From positions 6,112 to 70,111 of the forward strand of contig CAZFRM010000026.1 of NCBI GenBank assembly GCA_964521255.1: a stretch of DNA of 64,000 bases. The letters run 5' to 3'. Source of the DNA: ZC4RG29 sp964521255. GTDB taxonomy: Bacteria > Bacteroidota > Bacteroidia > Cytophagales > Cyclobacteriaceae. The translations under genes and the position numbers were made by a program. Below the pieces are notes generated by a model that saw nothing but the letters and a program-made list of their open reading frames with translations, was not told the origin of the DNA and made no database searches. Positions 27,438 through 37,049 of this stretch are shown here, piece after piece. Every line of letters begins with the position of its first letter. The first letter of the stretch is position 1.

Positions 27438-28886
27438 CTAAATCCTATAATCCTTCCATCCTGCAAATCCCGGTTCAGACAATTTCATCGCCACCACATT
27501 TTCCACATGCATGGTATGCGGAAACATATCTACCGGTTGAATGGCAGTGATCTCATATTTTTCTGAAAGTATTTTTAAGTCTCTGGCCTGCGTTGCCGGA
27601 TTGCAACTAACATATACAATCTTTTTTGCTCCTGAATTCAAAAGCATTTTGCAAACGTCTTCATGCATGCCGGCGCGTGGAGGATCTGTGATGATGAGAT
27701 CAGGTTTACCATGCGTTTCCAAAAATGATTCATCAAGAAGATCTTTAATGTCGCCTGCAAAAAATGTGGTATTGCTAATCGAATTTATTTCTGAATTTAT
27801 TTTGGCATCTTCAATGGCGGCGGATACATATTCAAGTCCTACTACTTTTTTACAATCGCCTGCTACAAAGTTGGCGATTGTACCGGTGCCGGTATAGAGA
27901 TCATATACAACTTCGTTTCCTTTCAGATCAGCCATCTCCCATGCAATTTTGTACAAATGATAAGCCTGGTCTGAATTGGTTTGGTAGAATGATTTTGGAC
28001 CTACACGAAATTGTAAAGAACCATTTCCATTTGGTCTCGGCATGGTTTCAGTTATGTAAGGCTTTCCTTTCCAACAAATAATATCGAGATCATGAAATGT
28101 GTCGTTTCGTTTTCCATTGATGATGTAGTTGAATGAGGTAATAGAAGAAAATTCTTTCTCAAGACGTTTTAAAATCGCTTCAATCCATTCCATTTTCTCA
28201 TACGTCACTTGAAGAATGATCATTATCTCGCCAATATTTGTACTTCGAATGGTAAGTGTTCGGAGAAAACCGATTTGTTTTCTTAAATCAAAGAAGGGTA
28301 TGCTACGTTTTATGGCTTCATCTTTTACGGCAAGCCTTATAGCATTGGAAGGATCATCCTGAAGATGGCATTCAACCACATCAAAAACTTTATCATACTT
28401 TCTGGGAATATGATAGCCAAGAGCAGGTTCAATTAATTTCGCATCAATCCCCATCTCATCTTTTGTTAACCATCGTTCTGCAGAAAAGGTAAAATCAAGC
28501 CTGTTGCGATAATATCTTGTTTTCGCAGAAGGGAATATGGGATCAATAGCCGGTAATGTGAGCCCTCCAATCCTTTCAAGGTTATCAGTAACCTGCTTTT
28601 GTTTGTAAAAAAGCTGCGTTTCGTAATTAATGTGCTGCCAGGAACAACCTCCGCACGTTCCGAAGTGTCTACAAAAAGGAGTGGCACGTTGCGGAGAAAG
28701 CTGTTTCAGGGCAATGACTTTTCCTTCCAGGAAACTGCTTTTGATCTTAAATATCTCGGCATCAACCACATCACCGGGAGCGCCTCCGTGAAGAAACAAA
28801 ACACGGCCATCAACGCGGGCAAGGCATTTCCCTTCAGCGGCCATCGTTTCGACTACAATATCCTTTAATATGTCTCCTTTTTTCAT
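27438..28886 (-). CDS. rlmD: 23S rRNA (uracil-5-)-methyltransferase RlmD/RumA family
   Basis: 482 aa. An N-terminal TRAM domain (about 1-60) leads to the iron-sulfur cluster ligands CRHFGTCGGCSWQHINYETQ (about 72-91). The C-terminal Rossmann domain has VVYDLYTGTGTIANF (SAM), TDPPRAGMH and the catalytic VSCNPATQARDL. It methylates U1939-type uridines of 23S rRNA. Length fits the Bacteroidota form (about 470 aa). It is read away from the large secreted protein gene, with a 78-base shared promoter region. Confidence 0.9.
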   Translation of the reverse strand: MKKGDILKDIVVETMAAEGKCLARVDGRVLFLHGGAPGDVVDAEIFKIKSSFLEGKVIALKQLSPQRATPFCRHFGTCGGCSWQHINYETQLFYKQKQVTDNLERIGGLTLPAIDPIFPSAKTRYYRNRLDFTFSAERWLTKDEMGIDAKLIEPALGYHIPRKYDKVFDVVECHLQDDPSNAIRLAVKDEAIKRSIPFFDLRKQIGFLRTLTIRSTNIGEIMIILQVTYEKMEWIEAILKRLEKEFSSITSFNYIINGKRNDTFHDLDIICWKGKPYITETMPRPNGNGSLQFRVGPKSFYQTNSDQAYHLYKIAWEMADLKGNEVVYDLYTGTGTIANFVAGDCKKVVGLEYVSAAIEDAKINSEINSISNTTFFAGDIKDLLDESFLETHGKPDLIITDPPRAGMHEDVCKMLLNSGAKKIVYVSCNPATQARDLKILSEKYEITAIQPVDMFPHTMHVENVVAMKLSEPGFAGWKDYRI

Positions 28887-28938
28887 AAAGGGGTCAAAAT
28901 TACATAAAAGGGGTATTTTTCAGGCGACAAGGTTTTAT

Positions 28939-28960
28939 TAACTTTAACATCTTGGGAGAG
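28939..28960 (+). promoter_or_regulatory. Promoter -7-like box and ribosome site of the secreted protein gene
   Basis: taacttta at 28939-28946 fits the Bacteroidota -7 pattern TAnnTTTG except for the last base, and gggagag at 28954-28960 is a clear ribosome site four bases before the ATG at 28965, which fixes that start. Confidence 0.35.
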
Positions 28961-28964
28961 TGGT

Positions 28965-31676
28965 ATGAAAAGAATTTTACTCGTTGTTCTGTGTTTCCTG
29001 ACATTTCCTTTAGCGGCCTCGCACATTGTAGGGGGGGAATTTGAAATACGCCATGTTTCTGGTAACACGTATCGAATCAATTTAATCCTTTATTTTGATG
29101 AGCTTAACGGACTTGCCGGGGCACGAGACCCGGATGTAAGGGCACGCATTTTCCGAAAGCGCGATAATCTCGTTATTCAAAATGAGGTTTTCCTTCCGCT
29201 GGTTTCGCAGACACCGGTATCTTATACTCAACCGGAATGTTCGCGTGGTGAACTCGTAACCACTAAATTAATTTATTCATCAACCCTCAATCTCCCGGAT
29301 AATATCTATAATGATCCCGAGGGCTATTACATTGTTTGGGAAAGATGTTGCCGCAATTATACTATTACGAATGTGCAGAGCAACGATCCTTTATTTGGAC
29401 AATATGCCGGTCAGACATTTTATCTTGAATTTCCTCCCGTAGTAAAAAACGGACAGCCCTTTATCAATTCGACGCCTCGTCTTTTTCCTCCACTCAATGA
29501 CTTTGCTTGTCCCAACCGTTTTTATTATGTTGACTTTGCCGGTGTTGATGATGATGGCGATTCGCTTGTTTATTCTTTGGCTGCACCCCTGAATACAAAA
29601 TCCGGTGAGGCTATTCCGCTGGGGGGCCCGCGTCCACGACCTTATCCTGATGTTATTTGGCGATCCCCTTTTAATTTCAACAATATTTTGAATGGCGATC
29701 CGGATTTAAAAGTCAATCAGGATGGTTTTATTACCGTAACACCAAAAACACAAGGGCTATTTGTTTTTGCTGTGAAGTGCGAGGAGTATCGTGATGGTGT
29801 AAAGATTGGAGAGGTACGAAGAGATTTTCAGATGTTGGTAGTGGATCGTTGCCCACAAGCAGAGCCTCCGCAAATTTTAGGTAAGAAATTATCGGATGCG
29901 TCTTTCTCGTATGATAATAACATGAGCATTTCGTTTGCCAATACCGTAACGGATGAAGAACGTTGTATCCAGGTACAGGTTTCTGATCCGGATGCGTCAA
30001 AAATGGATGATAATTTTCAGGAGAAAGTTAATATAAAAGTTATCCCGATAGGTTTTAAAAAAGATGTAAGTGGAATTCTCCCTGACATTACCAGCAGTGT
30101 TCTAATTAATGGAGATACGAAAGTTTTTGATATCTGTTTTCCTGAATGTCCATATTTATCGGGGCCGTTCCAGGTAGGTATTGTGGCGTACGATGATGCG
30201 TGCAGCTTGCCTTTATACGATACATTAAAGGTGACGGTGAATATACAACCTCCACCTAATAACGCGCCATACTTTACAACCCCCGATGTGACTGCTGTGT
30301 TGAACGAAGGTGAGACGCAGACATGGTCTATACAGGCGAAAGATGACGATGGAGATCCGCTTGTTCTCGGTATTGTACCAATAGGATTTAATTTACAAGC
30401 TGCCGGCATGACTTTTACTACCGTTACCCAGGAAAACGGATTGGTTAATGCGCAGTTAAAATGGGATGCCTATTGTGATATTTATGATTTCACTCAGCGA
30501 ACGGAATTCGAAGTAATGGTTGTTGTCGATGATCTTGACAAATGCCTGATGTCCACACCGGATGTTATGCGATTAAAATTAAAGGTCATCATACCTGGAA
30601 ATAATAAACCTGTAATTGATTCTGATCTTACTGCTGACCCTGCCGAACGTATTGTAGCGGGAATTAAAAAACAAATTTTTGAATCATTAACTTTTAACGT
30701 CACCGGCAAAGATGTCGATAATGATCTCATTGTGTTGGATGTTAAAGGCGTGGGATTTGATATTAATGATTACAACATCACCTTCGAACCAGCATCAGGT
30801 AATGGATCCGTGAGTTCGCAGTTTACCTGGAATATAAACTGTGACAAGATTAATCTTCAGCAAAAAGATGTTTTTAACTTTCAGTTTTATGTAATTGATA
30901 ATGTAAATAAATGCCGCTATAATTTCATTGATACACTCGATGTGCTGGTCGAGTTAGAGCCACCACCTAATTCGCCTCCTGTAATTTCAGCGTTGAGTCT
31001 TAATGCAAGGCATCAGATGGTAAGTAATACTATCGATGTAACAATCGGTGAGCAGATAAATCTTGGATTGTATGGAACGGATTCAGATCACATTCCGGAT
31101 ATGGATTTTCTTCGTCTTGAATTAATTGATGCTAAGGGTACGGTTCCTCCGGAAGGCTATGTATTTGCTCCGGCAGAAGGGAGGGGAAATGTGGAAACTA
31201 CCTTTAGCTGGAATCCCGAATGCTCTATTTTTCAGAACGGCGTTTATGATAATCAGTACGAGTTTACATTTAGAGTATATGACAGCCGGTGTTTTAATGT
31301 AATGGGTGATACCATAGAGGTTTACATCAATATCCGTGATATCGAATCTGAACCCGCTTCATTTAATCCATCAAATTTTATTTCTCCTAACGGCGACAAT
31401 TGCAATGACTACTTTGCTCTCGAAGGAATAGATCCCGGTGACCCTACTGTAGGTTGTTACAATGCCGAACCGGATGCCATTGTTTCTTTACCGAAAGACA
31501 ATTGTTTGAGGCACTTTGAAAAAGTTAAAATCTACAACCGTTGGGGTGGTGTAGTGTTTGAAAGCAATAACCGCGATTTTCGTTGGTATGCTCCCGGTGA
31601 GCCTAATGGTGTGTACTATTACACGGTTCATTTTTCAGATAAAGAGTATAAGGGCACGGTTACGGTGAGGTATTAG
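28965..31676 (+). CDS. Secreted multidomain protein with gliding/T9SS type-B C-terminal domain
   Basis: 903 aa. A signal peptide (MKRILLVVLCFLTFPLAA) is followed by a region beginning SHIVGGEFEIRHVSGNTYRINLILYFD, seen at the start of many gliding-associated adhesin-like proteins. Then come several Ig/cadherin-like repeats of about 110 residues with the recurring pattern NNAPYFTTPDV / NNKPVIDSDL / NSPPVISALSL and Asp-rich DDDGDPL or DVDNDL (possible Ca2+ sites). The last 90 residues (NFISPNGDNCNDYFAL ... VKIYNRWGGVVFES ... NGVYYYTVHFSDKEYKGTVTV) are the CHU_C/type-B sorting domain for the type IX secretion system. So it is exported and attached to or released from the cell surface. Its ligand is unknown. 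Confidence 0.9.
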   Translation: MKRILLVVLCFLTFPLAASHIVGGEFEIRHVSGNTYRINLILYFDELNGLAGARDPDVRARIFRKRDNLVIQNEVFLPLVSQTPVSYTQPECSRGELVTTKLIYSSTLNLPDNIYNDPEGYYIVWERCCRNYTITNVQSNDPLFGQYAGQTFYLEFPPVVKNGQPFINSTPRLFPPLNDFACPNRFYYVDFAGVDDDGDSLVYSLAAPLNTKSGEAIPLGGPRPRPYPDVIWRSPFNFNNILNGDPDLKVNQDGFITVTPKTQGLFVFAVKCEEYRDGVKIGEVRRDFQMLVVDRCPQAEPPQILGKKLSDASFSYDNNMSISFANTVTDEERCIQVQVSDPDASKMDDNFQEKVNIKVIPIGFKKDVSGILPDITSSVLINGDTKVFDICFPECPYLSGPFQVGIVAYDDACSLPLYDTLKVTVNIQPPPNNAPYFTTPDVTAVLNEGETQTWSIQAKDDDGDPLVLGIVPIGFNLQAAGMTFTTVTQENGLVNAQLKWDAYCDIYDFTQRTEFEVMVVVDDLDKCLMSTPDVMRLKLKVIIPGNNKPVIDSDLTADPAERIVAGIKKQIFESLTFNVTGKDVDNDLIVLDVKGVGFDINDYNITFEPASGNGSVSSQFTWNINCDKINLQQKDVFNFQFYVIDNVNKCRYNFIDTLDVLVELEPPPNSPPVISALSLNARHQMVSNTIDVTIGEQINLGLYGTDSDHIPDMDFLRLELIDAKGTVPPEGYVFAPAEGRGNVETTFSWNPECSIFQNGVYDNQYEFTFRVYDSRCFNVMGDTIEVYINIRDIESEPASFNPSNFISPNGDNCNDYFALEGIDPGDPTVGCYNAEPDAIVSLPKDNCLRHFEKVKIYNRWGGVVFESNNRDFRWYAPGEPNGVYYYTVHFSDKEYKGTVTVRY

Positions 31677-31683
31677 ATTTCAA

Positions 31684-32073
31684 TCATCGTTCATAAAGTT
31701 CAATAGGCAAATCATCAGGATCGGCAAAAAAAGTAAAACACTTTCCTGTTGTTTCATCTTGTCGTATAGGTTCAACGATTACATTTTTTTTCTGCAGGGC
31801 ATCAATTGTCTCTTCTAAATTATCGACTTCGAACGCCAGATGTCTTAGCCCTGTTCCTTCCGGTCTTGATAACCGTTTTGGCGGAGAAGGAAATGAAAAC
31901 AATTCAATTACATACTCTCCCTGAAGCGCAAGATCAAGTTTGTAAGATTTCCGTTCTTCTCTATAGATTTCCCGAATAACGGTAAGGCCAAGCACGTCAG
32001 TATAGAATTTTTTCGACCGTGCGTAATCTGAACAGATTATGGCAATGTGATGAATACTGCTTAGGGTTGGCAT
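31684..32073 (-). CDS. VOC-family (glyoxalase/bleomycin-resistance fold) protein, YaeR/GloA2-like
   Basis: 129 aa. One complete VOC module pair: IHHIAIICSDYARSKKFYTDVLGL at the start, YVIELFSFP, GLRHLAFEVDNLEETIDAL and FFADPDDLPIELYE at the end. Metal ligands His (IHHIA), Glu (IELF), His (LRHLAF) and Glu (IELYE) are in place. It resembles the SMU1112c/YaeR type, a lactoylglutathione-lyase relative of unproven substrate. It converges on the secreted protein gene with only 7 bases between the stops. Confidence 0.85.
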   Translation of the reverse strand: MPTLSSIHHIAIICSDYARSKKFYTDVLGLTVIREIYREERKSYKLDLALQGEYVIELFSFPSPPKRLSRPEGTGLRHLAFEVDNLEETIDALQKKNVIVEPIRQDETTGKCFTFFADPDDLPIELYER

Positions 32074-32093
32074 GGAGAAAGTTATTGGTTATC

Positions 32094-32348
32094 AGTTAAG
32101 GGCATCTCTAAAAAGCTGGGCCAAATATAGAAATCACTAATGTCCGACTAAAAAACGAACATCTACGTAATCCCTTGATTTTCTTGATTCCATAGTCTCT
32201 CTCCTTCGGAGAGAGGTAGGAGTGAGCCTGCCTGCCGGCAAAGGCAGGGCCAGATAAAGAAACATCAAGAAAATCAAGGGATAGAAACGAATGCTACATC
32301 TTAGTCGGACAACAATGTAAAGAAATATTTTTTTGAGATACCTTAACT
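32094..32348. mobile_element. 255-bp MITE-like palindromic element
   Basis: Noncoding element bounded by imperfect terminal inverted repeats: agttaagggcatctct on the left and gagataccttaact on the right. Inside are nested inverted pairs: gtccgacta/tagtcggac (32142/32302), a perfect 18-bp pair tcccttgattttcttgat (32171-32188 against 32264-32281), and two hairpins in the centre (ctctctcc ttc ggagagag; cctgcc/ggcagg). The left end recurs at 63885. No target duplication was clear. Confidence 0.7.
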
Positions 32349-32370
32349 ATAACTCATAACGGATTTTAAT

Positions 32371-33024
32371 TTAAAACCGATAGAAGAGAAATATTCCTGA
32401 GGCAGGTTGAAGAGAAAATGATACATTATCTCCCTTCGTATCACGATATGCTTCAGCCTGGTTTACGTTTTTTACAAAGTTTTCACGACGCGCATAATTT
32501 AACCGTAAAGAAGCTTCAGCAGAAATATAAAGCCTTTCATTAATGTTGTAGCGTATGCCTAAAAATGGACGAATTCCAATCCCATAACTTTTAAATTCAT
32601 TTTCGTCATACAATTCATTGTTCTGATAGGAGTCAAATGTGCTGAACCGGTAGAAGGCAATCAAGTCTCCTCCATAAAACCAAACCCACCGGGTGTTAGT
32701 GATGTGGTTTTGATTTTCTTTACCAAAAACAAAGTCAAAGCTGCCGGATGATGTATTTGTATAATAACTGCTGTTGTTTTCCGGCTTGTTATCATCAAGA
32801 TTAAACGATACTTCCAGGCCGTAACGGGTTGCTTTGCCTTCCTTCTTGTAAGTTTTATACATTAACGAAAAAGGCGTTTCACTTGAATTGAAAATTCCCT
32901 GCAGAATAAAAGTGGTATTAAAGCCGAGATCATGACGATACATGCTTACTGTATCTTCTTGAGCGTAGGCAAAGCAATAGCAGAAGCTCATCAGCAATGA
33001 GCCGATTGTAAATTTTTTGATCAT
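32371..33024 (-). CDS. Outer-membrane beta-barrel protein
   Basis: 217 aa from ATG 33024 (MIKKFTIGSLLMSFCYCFAYAQ signal peptide); the frame opens 14 codons earlier but those residues would spoil the signal. After cleavage at AYA-Q, alternating amphipathic strands follow (DLGFNTTFILQGIF, RYGLEVSFNL, SYGIGIRPFLGIRYNINERLYISAEASLRLNYA), ending in Phe (SGIFLFYRF), the mark of outer-membrane barrels. Substrate or role is unknown. It stands alone between the MITE-like element and the thioesterase gene. Confidence 0.75.
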   Translation of the reverse strand: MIKKFTIGSLLMSFCYCFAYAQEDTVSMYRHDLGFNTTFILQGIFNSSETPFSLMYKTYKKEGKATRYGLEVSFNLDDNKPENNSSYYTNTSSGSFDFVFGKENQNHITNTRWVWFYGGDLIAFYRFSTFDSYQNNELYDENEFKSYGIGIRPFLGIRYNINERLYISAEASLRLNYARRENFVKNVNQAEAYRDTKGDNVSFSLQPASGIFLFYRF

Positions 33025-33121
33025 ATGGTTGTGAAGTTTATTTGTTAAATAATACAAATAACACAAAGCAACAATAATGCCTAAGACACCTTAATGGCTA
33101 CAGGCATCTTAGGGATGTGAG

Positions 33122-33679
33122 CTAACTTAAGTACTTTATAATGCACCGTTCATTCTTCAGTAGCTCAGAAGCTTTATTTACTTCAATATGAGATCGTGCA
33201 TCATCCATCTTTTCTTTTAAAGTCTGCTTGATCTTGCGCAAACTTAATGCTTCAATAAAGCGTCGTACATCATCGTGTGTCTCGAGAATAAGTTCAGGGA
33301 CAACGCAAGGTTTGTCGTCATCATCTTTCGCTACCATGGTGAAGTAAGAAGAATTAGTGTGTTTCACAATGCCAGTCTTTACATTTTGTGCTTCAACGCG
33401 TATACCTATAATCATTGAACTTCTGCCTACATAATTTACGGAGGCATGGAGAGAAACAAGTTCGCCTACTTCAACAGGTTCAAGAAATTCAACCTGGTCT
33501 GCGCTTACCGTTACACAATACGCACCGGCATGTTTACTGGCACATGCATAGGCCACCTTATCCATAAGTGATAAAAGAATACCACCATGAATTTTCCCGC
33601 CAAAGTTTGCGTAGGATGGAATCATAAGCTCAGTAATAGTAGTTATGGAATAGCTGACGGATCGTGGTAATAATGGCAT
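33122..33679 (-). CDS. Acyl-CoA thioesterase, hot-dog fold
   Basis: 185 aa from ATG 33679; the frame opens at 33757 but the family starts near SVSYSITTITELMIP. The hot-dog signature ANFGGKIHGGILLSLMDKVAYACASKHAGAY includes the conserved Asn and Asp (LMDK) of the YciA/BACH thioesterases, followed by VEFLEPVEVGELVSLHASVNYVGRSSM. It hydrolyses acyl-CoA in the cytoplasm, with chain preference unknown. The C-terminal 45 residues form a charged helix beyond the domain. Confidence 0.85.
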   Translation of the reverse strand: MPLLPRSVSYSITTITELMIPSYANFGGKIHGGILLSLMDKVAYACASKHAGAYCVTVSADQVEFLEPVEVGELVSLHASVNYVGRSSMIIGIRVEAQNVKTGIVKHTNSSYFTMVAKDDDDKPCVVPELILETHDDVRRFIEALSLRKIKQTLKEKMDDARSHIEVNKASELLKNERCIIKYLS

Positions 33680-33858
33680 TGTTAATGGAGTTATACGCAG
33701 AAAATAAGGTAAATCTTTTATCCCTAAATTTGGGTTATTTATTTCGAATAAAAACAAATTTACATTGTCTGCGCTTCAATAGAGAATAGTTTTAGTCCTT
33801 GCGCAAAGAATAAAGTACAGTTATTATATATTGAGGTGTGTAAACGTATTAACCTGTT

Positions 33859-35661
33859 ATGAACTTGAGAAGAAAACTCCTCTCCTTAGCGGCCGGTTTA
33901 TGGATATTCTCCCTGGCCTCTGCCCAGAAAAGTAGTCCCATGATATTCACCATCGACATGACGGGCCCGTCAACGGATACTTTTCTGATTGAACTTAAAG
34001 TTTCCAAACTGAGTAATGCAAATAAGATTTTTCAATTTGCATCTACAGCGCCGGGCGCTTACCAGGTCATGGACATTGGCCGGTTCGTTAGCCACTTTAA
34101 GGCTTTTGATAAAAAGGGCAGAGAAGTGGCCGTAAATAAAATTCAGGTTAATCAATTTGAAATTAGTAATCCTAAGAAAGTAAAAACGATCAGGTATAGT
34201 GTAGCGGAGACGTTTGATACACCTGTTCCTGAGAACCCCATTTATCAAATGTCTGGTTCAAGTTTAGAAAAAGATCACGCATTGATTAATACGCATTGCA
34301 TGTTGGGCTACTTCCATGGCCTTCAGGATGCCGATATGGAAATTGGTTTAGTCTATCCTTCAGATTGGACGGTAGGAACACCTCTTTCGTTTAACAAAGA
34401 GAAACGACTCGCCTCACCAGACTTTGATTTCACGGTAGATTCACCAATACTTTTAGGAAATTTATCGCAAGCATCGTTGGATGTAGCGGGTAAGAAGATA
34501 GAAATTTTTACCTATTCAAAAACAGGTATGGTGAAGTCATCGGAATTAATGGATAACATGAAAGATGTATTTCTGGCTGCCAATAAATTTGTTAAAGGTT
34601 TCCCGATCGATCGCTATGTTTTGCTGTTTCATTTTGAAGATCATACGGCTGGAGCATGGGAACATTCCTACAGTTCCGAATATGTATTTAAAGAAGCGCC
34701 ATTGACGCTCCAGATGGGTAAATATCTGAACAGCATCGCTGCGCATGAGATATTTCATATCATTACGCCATTGCATATACATAGTGAAGTGACAGCGGAA
34801 TTCAATTTTGTTACACCTACACCTTCACAACACTTATGGTTGTATGAAGGTGTTACCGAGTGGGCAAGCGACATGATTCAACTTCGTACCGGACTGATAA
34901 CCTTTGACGATATGCTTGCCGAGGTTAAAGACAAACTTCTTACCGACGATAATTTTGACAAAGACTATAGCCTTAAGAAATTGGCGCTTACATCTTTTAC
35001 GCCGGAAGGATTTGAACAATATGGCAACATTTACTATCGTGGAGCACTTGTTTCATTGATTATGGATATTTTCCTGCTTGACAAAACGGGAGGCAAAAGA
35101 GGTTTGAGGGAAGTGATGTTGGATCTCGCAAAGAAGTATGGACCACATAAACCTTTTTCTGAAGAAAATTTTTTTAATGAATTTGTTTCCATAACGCACC
35201 CTGATATGCAGGGTATCATAGATAAATACATCATAAATGCAGAGCCTCTTCCTATTGCAGCGTATTTTAATAAACTCGGTGTTGACTATATACCTGAAGT
35301 TAGTACAGGAGAAACCCTGGCTGAGAGGGGGCATACACTTTCTTATGATGGAAATAAATTTTTTATTTCAGAAGTACGTGAAAGCAGTGAACGGGAGGGA
35401 TTAAAGATCAACGATATTCTTGAAGAAGTAAATGGTATTCCTGCTACGTCTGAAAATTTTGAACGCCTTATCCCTGTCATTCAAAGTGTACAACCCGGCG
35501 ATAGCGTTACGTATAAAGTATTTCGTGGCGATGAATTTTTTGTTTTGGAATTAAGCGTTGGTGAAAAACCAGGAGTAGACAAGCATGTATTTAAAGTAAG
35601 GGAAAATCCAACACCTGAAGAGCTGGCGCTAAGAGAAGCATGGATGAAAAATTTGGATTAG
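33859..35661 (+). CDS. M61-family metallopeptidase with PDZ domain
   Basis: 600 aa. A signal peptide (MNLRRKLLSLAAGLWIFSLASAQ) sends it to the periplasm or beyond. The N-terminal beta-rich part resembles M61 glycyl aminopeptidases; the zinc site is HEIFH (IAAHEIFHIITPLHI, about residue 295) with the downstream Glu in LYEGVTEW. A PDZ domain follows (about 500-570: FFISEVRESSEREGLKINDILEEVNGIPA). Both His and catalytic Glu are present. Its stop overlaps that of the MATE gene on the other strand by four bases. Confidence 0.88.
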   Translation: MNLRRKLLSLAAGLWIFSLASAQKSSPMIFTIDMTGPSTDTFLIELKVSKLSNANKIFQFASTAPGAYQVMDIGRFVSHFKAFDKKGREVAVNKIQVNQFEISNPKKVKTIRYSVAETFDTPVPENPIYQMSGSSLEKDHALINTHCMLGYFHGLQDADMEIGLVYPSDWTVGTPLSFNKEKRLASPDFDFTVDSPILLGNLSQASLDVAGKKIEIFTYSKTGMVKSSELMDNMKDVFLAANKFVKGFPIDRYVLLFHFEDHTAGAWEHSYSSEYVFKEAPLTLQMGKYLNSIAAHEIFHIITPLHIHSEVTAEFNFVTPTPSQHLWLYEGVTEWASDMIQLRTGLITFDDMLAEVKDKLLTDDNFDKDYSLKKLALTSFTPEGFEQYGNIYYRGALVSLIMDIFLLDKTGGKRGLREVMLDLAKKYGPHKPFSEENFFNEFVSITHPDMQGIIDKYIINAEPLPIAAYFNKLGVDYIPEVSTGETLAERGHTLSYDGNKFFISEVRESSEREGLKINDILEEVNGIPATSENFERLIPVIQSVQPGDSVTYKVFRGDEFFVLELSVGEKPGVDKHVFKVRENPTPEELALREAWMKNLD

Positions 35662-37049
35662 TTATTTTTTGAAGCGAGCGGAAGTGATTGCGATAGCTTT
35701 TGAAAACGAATATACATCGCTAATGCCGTAAGCGTTAGACCAATTAAAAGTCCCAGCCAAACTCCAATTCCTCCAAAACCTTCTTTGAAGCCCAGCCAAT
35801 ATCCCAGTGGCAAGCCAATGATCCAGTAAGCAACGAAAATAAAGATGGAAGGAATCTTAACATCCTGCAATCCTCTTAATGCAGAAGTGCAAACCACTTG
35901 TGTGCCATCAGCAAGTTGGAAGAGGCCGGCAATAATTAATAACGTTGAAGCAATTACAATAACTTCCTTATCGGCTACATATAAAACGGGTAGGATGTGT
36001 CTTCCCAGAATAAATATTAAAGTCCAGCAAGCCATTAACGAAAGTGCCATGAGCAATAATGTCTTTGCAGCCAACTTTAGATTTACCAGATCCCGACTTC
36101 CTAAAAAGTATCCGACACGAACGGTAGCTGCGGCCGCTACTCCAGAAGTTGTCATGTAGCTGATGGTTGCAAGGTTGATTGCGATGAGATGAGCAGCCTG
36201 AGTTTTTGTTCCAAACCAACCCATCATCACCAAAGAAAAATCAAAGGCAGCTACTTCAAAAATAAATTGCACACCGCTGGGTATTCCTATTGCGAGTAAT
36301 TGCTTGAAAAGTTTTTTCGAATAATTACCCAGAGAAAAACCTGACCGGTAATTTTTAAAGAATGGTGCATAGTAGACATACGCCGCAATGGCGATCATCA
36401 TGTACGTCCGTGAAGTAAGTGTCGCCCATCCTGCGCCAACAAGACCCATTGCCGGAAATCCTCCATGGCCATAGATGAACATGTAATTCAAAATAAGATT
36501 TAAAACATTGGCAGAAAGAATTACCATCATCGCCACACGTGTTTGTGAAAGACCTTCCGCGAATTGTTTGAAGCTTTGAAAAACGAGAATGGGTATCAGG
36601 GAAAACGCAATGATATTTAAGTATGGAATTGCTAATGCTACTACTTCCTTATCTTGTCCGAGTTGGTAGAGAAGGTTTTTGCCTATACGTACAAGAAGAA
36701 ACAGAAGCAATCCATTAAGCAGATTTATTACAAGACCATGACGTAATACTTGCGTGATTCTTGAATTATCTTTCTCTCCCTGAGCAGATGCTACAAGTGG
36801 AGTAATGCCATACGAAACACCGATGCCAAATAAGAATAGAACATTAAAAACAACTAACGCTAGGCCCGCAGCCGCCAATGATTCTGCATTTACATGGCCT
36901 ACCATGATGTTATCCATTACACCCATCATAACATGTCCCAACTGGGTGAGCATTACCGGGTAGGCGAGTTTCCAGTTTTGTTTTATGTGTTCAGCAGTTG
37001 TCAATGAGAAATTATGTGAAGTGCGATTATAAATCGTATTGCAGGGCAA
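35658..37049 (-). CDS. MATE-family multidrug/cation antiporter
   Basis: 463 aa with 12 predicted membrane segments in two repeats of six; the first helix contains KLAYPVMLTQLGHVMMGVMDNIMVGH, the NorM-like start, and later GIPSGVQFIFEVAAFDF. Likely exports organic cations or metabolites using Na+ or H+. The ATG directly abuts the stop of the upstream NUDIX gene, so both are probably one transcript. Substrate cannot be told. Confidence 0.9.
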   Translation of the reverse strand: MPCNTIYNRTSHNFSLTTAEHIKQNWKLAYPVMLTQLGHVMMGVMDNIMVGHVNAESLAAAGLALVVFNVLFLFGIGVSYGITPLVASAQGEKDNSRITQVLRHGLVINLLNGLLLFLLVRIGKNLLYQLGQDKEVVALAIPYLNIIAFSLIPILVFQSFKQFAEGLSQTRVAMMVILSANVLNLILNYMFIYGHGGFPAMGLVGAGWATLTSRTYMMIAIAAYVYYAPFFKNYRSGFSLGNYSKKLFKQLLAIGIPSGVQFIFEVAAFDFSLVMMGWFGTKTQAAHLIAINLATISYMTTSGVAAAATVRVGYFLGSRDLVNLKLAAKTLLLMALSLMACWTLIFILGRHILPVLYVADKEVIVIASTLLIIAGLFQLADGTQVVCTSALRGLQDVKIPSIFIFVAYWIIGLPLGYWLGFKEGFGGIGVWLGLLIGLTLTALAMYIRFQKLSQSLPLASKNN

